Origin: Chitinophaga pinensis
GTDB taxonomy: Bacteria > Bacteroidota > Bacteroidia > M30B66
Direction: 5' to 3'
Length of the DNA: 10,842 nt
NCBI GenBank assembly: GCA_943333015.1
Contig: CALQRR010000019.1
Span: 1 to 10,842 of the forward strand
The notes beneath the pieces are model-generated. The model was not told the origin of the DNA and did no database searches. It was given only the letters and a program-made list of their open reading frames with translations. A program made the translations under genes and the position numbers. Shown one piece after another: positions 1 to 6,026 of this stretch (the first letter of the stretch is position 1; the number at the start of each line of letters is the position of its first letter).

Positions 1-4
1 GGTT

Positions 5-1132
5 CTATCTCCATTTTCGCTTTCTAACAAAGAAAGTAGTCATAAAATACATTGGATAAATAAATATCCGCTGAATAAATTCGAGGAACGGAGCTTTCCA
101 ACCAAGGTCAGCATCGTCCATTTTCCTTGCGATTGCGTGCAATATAGCAATTTGAAGTAATGCACGAAGAAGTAGACCTGAAATTAATATCAACACATTG
201 TATTGAAGAATACATCCTGCAACAGCAGAAAAATAGAGGAAATACCAGCTGAGCGGTTCCATAACCAAGGCTGATTTATGTTCCGCCTTATAATGTTTGG
301 CTGTCGAAATGTGTCGTTTCTTTTGATGGAACCACGCTTTCCAACCGGTCTTGGGTTCTGAAACCGTGCTGGAGCCTTTTTCAATCACAATGGCTGTATT
401 ATGCAATGTCGCCACTTCATTGATAAACAAGTCATCATCACCCGAATCTAAATGAATGTGGGAAGCAAATCCTTTGACCTGAAAAAATAGGTTTTTCTTG
501 TAGGACAGATTACGACCAACTCCCATGTAGGCTTTCCCGCGAAGGGCCATTGACAGGTATTGCGTTGCGATATAAAAGGTGTCAAAGCGGATCATCAGAT
601 TCAGAAAACCCGGTTTACGCTCATATTTACCATACCCGAGCACAATTTCTTTCCCCGGTTCATACGCATCCATAATGCTGCTAATCCAATGATTGCTTGA
701 AGGGTAACAATCAGCATCTGTCAAAACGAGCGTTTCATGCTGCGCTGCTTTTATTCCAATGGTCATGGCAAATTTCTTCCCATGCTCACGCCCTTCCACT
801 TCCTTGATATTGGCTACTTTTAGATGACGGTATGTCAAGGCCAACTCTTTTAGGAGATCATAGGAATTGTCGAATGAACAATCATTAACAACAATGACTT
901 CGTAGTTGGGATAATCCTGTTCTAAAACCAGTGGTAGGAATCGACGTAAATTATCTTCTTCATTTCGGGCACATATTACCAGCGAAACGGGAGGATGTGT
1001 TGTGTTTTTCGGCTTCTTTTTAAACAAAGCCAGTCGCAGGAAACCCGCCAGATACGTGTACAATTGCAGGATGAGCATGAGCCCAAATACAATGAGAATA
1101 CTAAGTAAAGGCGATAAAGTCAGGTCAATCAT
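5..1132 (-). CDS. Membrane-anchored family 2 glycosyltransferase
   Basis: This 375-residue protein is an inverting GT-A glycosyltransferase that probably transfers a sugar from a nucleotide-sugar at the inner face of the cytoplasmic membrane; the acceptor cannot be told from sequence. An N-terminal membrane segment (about residues 8-34) is followed by the GT2 fold: the PVSLVICARNEEDNL start (48-62), VVNDCSFDNS (81-90), the metal-binding TDADC (138-142, DxD type), GDDDLF (231-236, acceptor-side acidic motif) and a QKKRH segment (270-274) in the place of the usual QxxRW. Two or more hydrophobic segments close the protein (about 297-333 and 350-368). I chose the ATG at 1132 because the 44 residues encoded upstream (frame open to an ATG at 1264) are not GT2-like and would overlap the divergent tgt gene and both candidate promoters. 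The stop codon TAG is at 7-5, so the gene is complete. It is divergent from tgt. A role in polysaccharide, glycolipid or carotenoid glycosylation is possible but unproven. Confidence 0.85.
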   Translation of the reverse strand: MIDLTLSPLLSILIVFGLMLILQLYTYLAGFLRLALFKKKPKNTTHPPVSLVICARNEEDNLRRFLPLVLEQDYPNYEVIVVNDCSFDNSYDLLKELALTYRHLKVANIKEVEGREHGKKFAMTIGIKAAQHETLVLTDADCYPSSNHWISSIMDAYEPGKEIVLGYGKYERKPGFLNLMIRFDTFYIATQYLSMALRGKAYMGVGRNLSYKKNLFFQVKGFASHIHLDSGDDDLFINEVATLHNTAIVIEKGSSTVSEPKTGWKAWFHQKKRHISTAKHYKAEHKSALVMEPLSWYFLYFSAVAGCILQYNVLILISGLLLRALLQIAILHAIARKMDDADLGWKAPFLEFIQRIFIYPMYFMTTFFVRKRKWR

Positions 1133-1160
1133 TGGGAAAAACGCCACGAAAAAAGAGTGA

Positions 1161-1190
1161 CAAAAGTAGCGCGAATGGAACCTATGCAGA
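1161..1190 (-). promoter_or_regulatory. Candidate Bacteroidota promoter for the glycosyltransferase gene
   Basis: The minus strand carries TACTTTTG (1168-1161), a full match to the TAnnTTTG -7 box used by the Bacteroidota primary sigma factor. An imperfect -33 element, TCTG (1190-1187), lies 18 bases upstream of it. The box sits 28 bases before the chosen ATG at 1132, which supports that start over the upstream one. Confidence 0.45.
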
Positions 1191-1204
1191 TGCGCGGATT
1201 GGTC

Positions 1205-1212
1205 TATCTTTG
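1205..1212 (+). promoter_or_regulatory. Candidate -7 promoter box for the tgt operon
   Basis: TATCTTTG matches the Bacteroidota TAnnTTTG -7 consensus and lies 19 bases upstream of the tgt ATG, leaving a short leader. I found no convincing TTTG -33 element at the usual distance. No Shine-Dalgarno sequence precedes the ATG, as is usual in this phylum. Confidence 0.45.
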
Positions 1213-1231
1213 CGCAACTTTTTAACAAAGC

Positions 1232-2362
1232 ATGCACTTTACTCTTGCAGCAACAGACAAGCATTCCAAGGCCCGGGCCGGAGAAATTTCAACAGACCAC
1301 GGAACCATTCAGACCCCGATATTCATGCCGGTGGGTACTGCCGGATCGGTGAAAGCCGTTCATCAGCGTGAGCTTCGGGAAGACATTCAGGCACAGATTA
1401 TCTTAGGCAATACCTACCATCTGTATTTACGTCCTGGTTTGGATGTTCTGCGGGAGGCTGGCGGACTGCATAAGTTCAATGGATGGGACCGTCCAATTTT
1501 GACCGATAGTGGTGGTTATCAGGTTTTTTCACTTTCCGATAACCGGAAGATTACCGAAGAAGGTGCAATGTTTAAGTCGCACATCGATGGTTCGAAACAC
1601 ATGTTCAGTCCCGAATCGGTGATGGATATTCAGCGGACCATTGGTGCAGATATCATCATGGCTTTTGACGAGTGTACACCGTATCCATGCACTTATGAAT
1701 ATGCGAAGCATTCGATGGACCGCACACATCGCTGGTTGGAACGGTGCATCCATCACCTCGATGGGCAGGAGCCGATGTATGGATACAGTCAGACACTTTT
1801 CCCAATTGTTCAAGGCAGTACGTTTAAAGATTTGCGCATTCAGAGCGCCGAATTTATTGCTTCTCAAAACCGCGAAGGCAATGCCATTGGTGGACTTTCT
1901 GTGGGAGAACCGCTGGAGGATATGTATGAAATGACCGAACTGGTGTGTTCCATTCTGCCTCAGGATAAGCCTCGTTACCTGATGGGTGTTGGAACGCCCG
2001 CCAATATTTTGGAGGGAATTGCCCGCGGTGTTGATATGTTTGATTGTGTGATGCCAACCCGTAATGCCCGAAATGGGATGTTGTTTACCAGTGAAGGGAT
2101 TATCAACATCCGGAATGAGAAATGGAAAAATGACTTTTCGGCCATCGATCCCTTGCTTATCACGTTTGCCGATCAGCACTATACAAAAGCGTATCTCCGC
2201 CATTTATTTATTGCAGGAGAATACCTCGCCGGAATGATTGCCAGTGTTCATAATCTCGGCTTTTATCTCTGGCTGGTGCGCGAATCACGCATCCGGATTC
2301 TCGACGGTAGTTTTGTCGCCTGGAAAGAAGAAATGGTGAAAAAAGTGAGCCGCCGTCTATGA
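1232..2362 (+). CDS. tgt: tRNA-guanine transglycosylase (queuosine synthesis)
   Basis: Tgt exchanges guanine-34 in GUN anticodons for preQ1, the first tRNA-level step of queuosine synthesis. The 376 residues match the bacterial family in length and order: TDSGGYQVFSL (91-101) with catalytic Asp92, ADIIMAFDECTPY (139-151), GNAIGGLSVGEP (216-227) of the base-binding pocket, and MGVGTPANI (251-259) leading to DMFDCVMPTRNARNG (268-282) with nucleophile Asp271. The ATG at 1232 starts directly at the family's N-terminus (HFTLAATDKHSKARAGEI). One feature departs from the textbook enzyme: where bacterial Tgt has the CxCxxC zinc ligands after IDP, this protein reads LLITFAD (308-314), so all three cysteines are gone, although the fourth ligand, His340 in SVHNL, remains. 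The reading frame is otherwise intact, so this looks like a natural variant rather than decay. The stop overlaps the next gene's start (ATGA), suggesting one transcript and coupled translation. Confidence 0.96.
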   Translation: MHFTLAATDKHSKARAGEISTDHGTIQTPIFMPVGTAGSVKAVHQRELREDIQAQIILGNTYHLYLRPGLDVLREAGGLHKFNGWDRPILTDSGGYQVFSLSDNRKITEEGAMFKSHIDGSKHMFSPESVMDIQRTIGADIIMAFDECTPYPCTYEYAKHSMDRTHRWLERCIHHLDGQEPMYGYSQTLFPIVQGSTFKDLRIQSAEFIASQNREGNAIGGLSVGEPLEDMYEMTELVCSILPQDKPRYLMGVGTPANILEGIARGVDMFDCVMPTRNARNGMLFTSEGIINIRNEKWKNDFSAIDPLLITFADQHYTKAYLRHLFIAGEYLAGMIASVHNLGFYLWLVRESRIRILDGSFVAWKEEMVKKVSRRL

Positions 2363-3450
2363 AGTTTCGTTTGTATCTGCTCGATCGTTACATAATTAAG
2401 AAGTTTCTCGGGACGTTCTTTTATGCTGTTTTGATGTTCGGAGTTGTGCTGCCTGTCATCTTTGATCTCACCGAGAAAATGGATGATATTCTCGAAAAGG
2501 ACATTCCCGTATCGGAACTCCTGTTCGATTATTATATCAATTTCATCCCGTATTTCGCCAATCTGTTTACACCCATTTTCGGTTTCATCAGCGTGGTGTT
2601 TTTTACCTCGCGCATGGCCAATCAAACCGAGATCGTTGCTATTCTAAGCAGTGGTGTTAGCTTTCGCCGGTTGTTGCGGCCCTTCATGATCTCGGCCATT
2701 GTAGTTGCCATGTTTTCCTTTCTGCTCGGTAGTTTCATTATTCCGCCAGCCAACGAACGTCGTCTTAAATTTGAATACAAATACCTCAAGTTTAACTGGA
2801 ATAGAAATTTCAGTAACCTTCACCGTCAGATTGCTCCTGGGACATTTGTGTACCTAGAAACGTACACTCAAAATACCGGTACCGGTTTTCGATTTACACA
2901 GGAAGGGTTTAAAAACCAAAAGATGACCTATAAAATGAGTTCCGACTATATCCGTTGGGATTCAACGAGTACAAGCTGGAAACTCGACAATTTTGTCATC
3001 CGCACATTTAATGGTAAAAAAGAAAGTATCCGAAAGGTTGCTTTGCTCGATACAACATTGCAGTTTCAGCCCGCCGATTTTGCTCTTGCCGATGATGATG
3101 TTGAAATGATGAATTTCTTTGAATTAGATCGTTTCATCGACCGTGAACAAAGCAAAGGATCTGAATTTATCGATTATTATCTACTCGAAAAACATCGGCG
3201 AATGGCCAACCCCATTTCCAATCTGATTCTCACTCTGATTGCCGTTCCACTGGCTGGACGAAAGGTCAGGGGAGGCGTGGGGCTGCACATCGGTATTGGT
3301 ATCGGAATTAGTTTTTCGTATGTCATGTTGATGCAGGTTTCTTCTGTTTTTGCAACAGAAGGTGGTGTCAACCCTGCCATTGCTGCCTGGCTTCCCAATG
3401 CACTGTATTTACTACTAGCTTTTTGGTTAATCTATAAGGCTCCCAAATAA
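2359..3450 (+). CDS. LptF/LptG (YjgP/YjgQ) family LPS-export permease
   Basis: This is a 363-residue inner-membrane permease of the LptB2FG type, which uses ATP hydrolysed by LptB to lift lipopolysaccharide from the inner membrane into the Lpt bridge. The topology fits: hydrophobic segments at about 15-37, 57-83 and 108-130, a periplasmic beta-rich domain (about 135-255, with RQIAPGTFVYLETYT and DFVIRTFNG-like strands), then segments at about 286-300, 308-331 and 341-360. Family features include RYIIKKF near the start (10-16), EIVAILSSGVSFRRLLRPF (91-109, the coupling-helix region that contacts LptB) and ANPISNLILTLIAVPL (283-298). The EKMDD segment after the first helix is more like LptG than LptF, but I cannot assign one with certainty. 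It begins inside the tgt stop codon. A weak stem with a run of seven T follows the stop at about 3455-3481 and may end the operon. Confidence 0.9.
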   Translation: MKFRLYLLDRYIIKKFLGTFFYAVLMFGVVLPVIFDLTEKMDDILEKDIPVSELLFDYYINFIPYFANLFTPIFGFISVVFFTSRMANQTEIVAILSSGVSFRRLLRPFMISAIVVAMFSFLLGSFIIPPANERRLKFEYKYLKFNWNRNFSNLHRQIAPGTFVYLETYTQNTGTGFRFTQEGFKNQKMTYKMSSDYIRWDSTSTSWKLDNFVIRTFNGKKESIRKVALLDTTLQFQPADFALADDDVEMMNFFELDRFIDREQSKGSEFIDYYLLEKHRRMANPISNLILTLIAVPLAGRKVRGGVGLHIGIGIGISFSYVMLMQVSSVFATEGGVNPAIAAWLPNALYLLLAFWLIYKAPK

Positions 3451-3523
3451 ACAAATCAGTCTTTAACGGTTTGGATTTTTTTAGGTTTGACGTTGTTTTT
3501 TAATGACAGCGTTCAAAAAACAT

Positions 3524-3531
3524 TAAATTTG
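3524..3531 (+). promoter_or_regulatory. Candidate -7 box for the tRNA-Leu gene
   Basis: TAAATTTG matches the TAnnTTTG -7 consensus and ends 11 bases before the mature tRNA 5' end, which would give a leader of only a few bases. There is no TTTG at the normal -33 distance; the closest TTG (3493-3495) is 28 bases away. Confidence 0.4.
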
Positions 3532-3542
3532 CCGCCTGTTTT

Positions 3543-3624
3543 GCCGAAGTGGTGAAATTGGTAGACACGCACGTTTCAGGGGCGTGTGTCGCAAGACGTG
3601 CCGGTTCGAGTCCGGCTTTCGGCA
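3543..3624 (+). tRNA. tRNA-Leu, anticodon CAG
   Basis: The 82 bases fold into a complete class II tRNA. The acceptor stem pairs GCCGAAG (3543-3549) with TTTCGGC (3617-3623), with one G-U pair and discriminator A at 3624. The D stem is GTG/CAC (3552-3554 with 3566-3568). The anticodon stem is CACGT/GCGTG (3570-3574 with 3582-3586), its loop TTCAGGG placing CAG at 3577-3579, which reads CUG leucine codons. The long variable arm TGTC-GCAA-GACG (3587-3598) and A73 are leucine features. The T arm is GCCGG-TTCGAGT-CCGGC (3600-3616). The 3' CCA is not encoded (CTA follows), so a CCA-adding enzyme must supply it. The gene stands alone between a candidate -7 box and an intrinsic terminator. Confidence 0.97.
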
Positions 3625-3626
3625 CT

Positions 3627-3659
3627 AAAAAGGAGGGCATTTTTGCTTTCCTTTTTTTT
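3627..3659 (+). terminator. Rho-independent terminator of tRNA-Leu
   Basis: A 13-pair stem (AAAAAGGAGGGCA at 3627-3639 against 3644-3656, with two G-U pairs) closes on a TTTT loop and runs into eight consecutive T (3652-3659). It starts 3 bases after the tRNA discriminator base, so it probably forms the primary 3' end that is trimmed to the mature tRNA. Confidence 0.85.
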
Positions 3660-3913
3660 ATTTCAGTCAAAACGGGAGTGTCCTATTTTCTTGTTTACTA
3701 TCTTTGTCATTATTGAAATATAGAGCGGTTTAGATTCCCTTTCATTAAGCCAACAGTTATTAGTATCGTAAATACGCATAAAAATTCTGTTCCGAACAGC
3801 AGAATTCTCAAAAGAATGAGCGCTTTTTACGAAATAAATGCTTGATGTGGAATTGAAATCCAATCCTGTTTTCAATAATAACTTTACATCAAACCATCCT
3901 TAAATATAGTTAT
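3660..3913. other. AT-rich intergenic gap with one inverted repeat
   Basis: No convincing gene is present. A 70-codon minus-strand frame (3875-3663) opens with TTG, has no recognisable domain and no promoter, so I do not call it. The gap holds a small nested inverted repeat: CTGTTC-C-GAACAG (3787-3799), enclosed by AATTCTG (3783-3789) and CAGAATT (3800-3806), which are alternatives to one another. It lies about 110 bases upstream of the next start and could be an operator or a chance palindrome. The right end holds the candidate promoter listed separately. Confidence 0.5.
3853..3886 (+). promoter_or_regulatory. Weak candidate promoter for the NYN-CSD gene
   Basis: TAACTTTA (3879-3886) matches the TAnnTTTG -7 box except for its last base. 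A TTG (3853-3855) lies 23 bases upstream, at the long end of acceptable -33 spacing. The ATG follows 27 bases after the box. Confidence 0.3.
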
Positions 3914-4882
3914 ATGTTACAACCAAGAGACGGCGTCATTCGAATTGGCGTCTTTTACGACGGGAACTACTTCCTGCATGTAAGTAATTATTACAACTAT
4001 TTTCACCAGCGCCGCAGACGTATCAGCATTTCAGGTTTGCACGGTTTTATCCGCCAGCAAATTGCAGATGAAATGCAGGTGGATTATAGTCTTTGCCATG
4101 TCGTAGATGCACATTATTTCCGCGGTCGTATGAGCGCCTATGAAGCAAGTCAGCGTGGTAATCAATTGTATAATGATCGTTTGTTTGATGATGTCTTAAT
4201 GTCAGAAGGCGTTGTGACGCATTATCTTCCACTTCGAACCCGCGCTGGTCGGAAAGAAGAAAAAGGCATCGATGTTTGGCTTGCCCTCGAGGCGCTCGAA
4301 CTGAGCTGGATGAAGAAATACGATGTGTTGGTGTTGATCACCTCCGATGGTGATTTTGTACCCTTGATTCGTAAAGTCAATACACTCGGTACACGTGTGA
4401 TGGTATTGAGTTGGGATTTTGAATATACCGATGATACCGGTCGTGAAATCGTTACGCGCACCTCACAGGATTTATTGGAAGAAGTGACCTATCCTGTTGC
4501 CATGCACGAAATCATCGATAACCGTGTTAAAGGAAAAGAACTGCTCGTGAGTGGCTTGTTCGTTACGCAGGAAAGTGCTCCCAAAACATACAAGAACATC
4601 ATCGATAAAGGGGATGCAAAAGTGTCTAAAACCCTCAACATGAAAAGCGGATATGGGTTTGTGGCATATCCACCAAACAATTTGTTTTTTCACTACCTCG
4701 ATGTGATTGAAGGGGATTTCAATGAAATTCACGACGGTGATACGGTGGAATTCACTATAGAAGTCAACGAGAAAGGGAACGAAGTCGCTAAGAATGTTCG
4801 TAAAGTAGCCGACGACTATTACATTCCTGAGACAGACGAAGAAGTGGAAGGGGAAGAAGAAGTGGATGACATGATTTTATAA
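3914..4882 (+). CDS. NYN-domain (PIN-like) putative ribonuclease with C-terminal cold-shock domain
   Basis: The 322-residue cytoplasmic protein joins two RNA-related domains. Residues about 8-192 form an NYN/LabA-type PIN-like fold: VFYDGNYF (13-20) with Asp16, KGIDVWLALEA (117-127) with Asp120, and LITSDGDFVPLI (141-152) with Asp145 and Asp147. These acidic residues are the metal-binding set expected of an active NYN nuclease. A basic patch HQRRRRIS (31-38) follows the first motif. Residues about 235-298 resemble a cold-shock OB fold: KTLN (239-242) in the place of KWFN, SGYGFVAY (245-252) as RNP1, LFFHYLDV (257-264) as RNP2, then GDTVEFTIEVNEKGNEVAKNV. The tail (306-319) is very acidic. The first aromatic RNP positions are kept, so single-stranded nucleic-acid binding is plausible. 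Its likely role is RNA processing or decay with the cold-shock domain helping to select substrate; that role, and the target, are inference. The gene is monocistronic, with its own terminator. Confidence 0.82.
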   Translation: MLQPRDGVIRIGVFYDGNYFLHVSNYYNYFHQRRRRISISGLHGFIRQQIADEMQVDYSLCHVVDAHYFRGRMSAYEASQRGNQLYNDRLFDDVLMSEGVVTHYLPLRTRAGRKEEKGIDVWLALEALELSWMKKYDVLVLITSDGDFVPLIRKVNTLGTRVMVLSWDFEYTDDTGREIVTRTSQDLLEEVTYPVAMHEIIDNRVKGKELLVSGLFVTQESAPKTYKNIIDKGDAKVSKTLNMKSGYGFVAYPPNNLFFHYLDVIEGDFNEIHDGDTVEFTIEVNEKGNEVAKNVRKVADDYYIPETDEEVEGEEEVDDMIL

Positions 4883-4901
4883 TCTGCATTAATACCATTC
4901 G

Positions 4902-4949
4902 AAAGCCGGGAATACTGCATAGATGTAGTATTTCCGGCTTTATTTTTTA
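4902..4949 (+). terminator. Long hairpin terminator between convergent genes
   Basis: AAAGCCGGGAATACTGCA (4902-4919) pairs with 4924-4941 through 18 base pairs, including two G-U pairs, around a TAGA loop. On the plus strand it runs into TTTATTTTTT (4939-4948), so it should end the NYN-CSD transcript. On the minus strand the hairpin begins inside the CoA-transferase stop codon and is followed only by TTTCGAATGG, so minus-strand termination is probably weaker. Confidence 0.85.
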
Positions 4950-6025
4950 AGTTGAAAATTCACCGTTCTGACCGCTTTTGTCAGCGTGTTTTCAATGACT
5001 GATTCCTGAATCAAATTACGCGCTTCTCCTTGGAATACCTCCTCCAAGGATAGCAGTGCGCCGCAAGGCACTTGAAGTGCATGCAACGCTTTCGTCCAAA
5101 AATCACGTACGTGTTTCTTGAATGCCGGACGTAAACAGTCTGCTAGAGCACTGCGGTTGATCACTCTTAACGCATTTGTTTTGAATCGTTCATCCGCTGA
5201 AAGCGTTTCCAACCCAAGGCATTGCGTTAAACGTTCGAATTGACGATCGTTGCCAATGGCCAGAATCAAACGTTTATCATCTCCACAGCGAAACCATTCA
5301 CCATAGGGGGCTATGTTCGGATGGAGAGTTCCCTGTGCTTTGGGGATCATACCAGTCATCAAATAATTTCCAGCCTGATTGGCCAGTGCGCCCAGTGCAG
5401 CTTCCAGAAGATTTACCCGGACAATACAACCTTCTCCGGTTTTGGTCCGATGCATCAGTGCCAGCAACACTCCTTCCTTGAGCTGATGTCCGGCCAGAAT
5501 ATCGATAAGTGCAACCGGTAATCGGGCAGGTGTTTCTTCGGTTCCACACATCGACAAATAACCCGCTTCCGCCTGTAAAACAATATCATAGGCCACCCGT
5601 GGATCGTCTTCTCCAAATGCATCTATCTGTCCTACGATTAGGCGAGGAAACCGTTTCCGAATCTGACTGGCTTCTAAATTCCACCGTCGGGCAGATGCTG
5701 GTTTGAAATTACTCAGAACGATATCGGCTTGTGCGAGCAAGACTTCCAGCACTAACAACTGTTCGGGATCACTCAAATCGAGCATCTTAATTTCCTTACC
5801 CTGATTAACGGATGCGTAATACGCCGTAATGTTTCCGGGAGTTTCCTTGCTATTATACCAGGTGCGAGTTACGTCACCGCCACTGGTCGAATTTTCAATT
5901 TTTATCACCCGTGCGCCGCATTCAGCAAAGAACAAACCGGCCGATGGACCAGCTAAGACGGATGCAAGTTCAATGATTAAAAGATCGCTGAAAAATGTAG
6001 ATGTGGAAATTTCGGTCTCTTGCAT
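4940..6025 (-). CDS. CaiB/BaiF family III CoA-transferase
   Basis: This 361-residue protein belongs to the family III CoA-transferases (CaiB, formyl-CoA transferase, BaiF), which move CoA between carboxylic acids; the actual acids cannot be deduced. Family features, numbered from the chosen ATG, are LLIIELASVLAGPSAGLFFAE (15-35), the ECGARVIKIEN nucleotide-contact segment (35-45), DIVLSNFKP (101-109), and LIDILAGHQLKEGVLLALMHR (173-193), where Asp175 matches the catalytic aspartate that forms the acyl-anhydride and CoA-thioester intermediates, then KTGEGCIVRVNLLEAAL (195-211). Length is slightly short for the family (about 380-430). I prefer the ATG at 6025, one base after the tamL stop; an in-frame ATG at 6043 would add six residues and overlap tamL by 17 bases. 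The tight spacing implies cotranscription with tamL. Its stop codon lies inside the hairpin at 4902-4941. Confidence 0.9.
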   Translation of the reverse strand: MQETEISTSTFFSDLLIIELASVLAGPSAGLFFAECGARVIKIENSTSGGDVTRTWYNSKETPGNITAYYASVNQGKEIKMLDLSDPEQLLVLEVLLAQADIVLSNFKPASARRWNLEASQIRKRFPRLIVGQIDAFGEDDPRVAYDIVLQAEAGYLSMCGTEETPARLPVALIDILAGHQLKEGVLLALMHRTKTGEGCIVRVNLLEAALGALANQAGNYLMTGMIPKAQGTLHPNIAPYGEWFRCGDDKRLILAIGNDRQFERLTQCLGLETLSADERFKTNALRVINRSALADCLRPAFKKHVRDFWTKALHALQVPCGALLSLEEVFQGEARNLIQESVIENTLTKAVRTVNFQLKK

Positions 6026-6026
6026 A

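Noticed and set aside
1133..1264. N-terminal extension of the glycosyltransferase by 44 residues
   Set aside because: The added residues are Cys/His/Phe-rich and unlike the family, would overlap tgt, and would lie across both candidate promoters.
1529..2203. A 224-codon open frame on the minus strand inside tgt
   Set aside because: It lies antisense to a clearly conserved gene, has no recognisable domain and reads as a codon-bias shadow; other long antisense frames in tgt, tamL and pyrD were dropped for the same reason.
3663..3875. A 70-codon minus-strand frame in the intergenic gap
   Set aside because: It opens with TTG, has no promoter or domain and its composition matches AT-rich spacer DNA.
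3543..3913. A genomic island inserted at tRNA-Leu
   Set aside because: tRNA genes are common integration sites, but I see no integrase, no repeated copy of the tRNA 3' end and no change to foreign-looking genes downstream.
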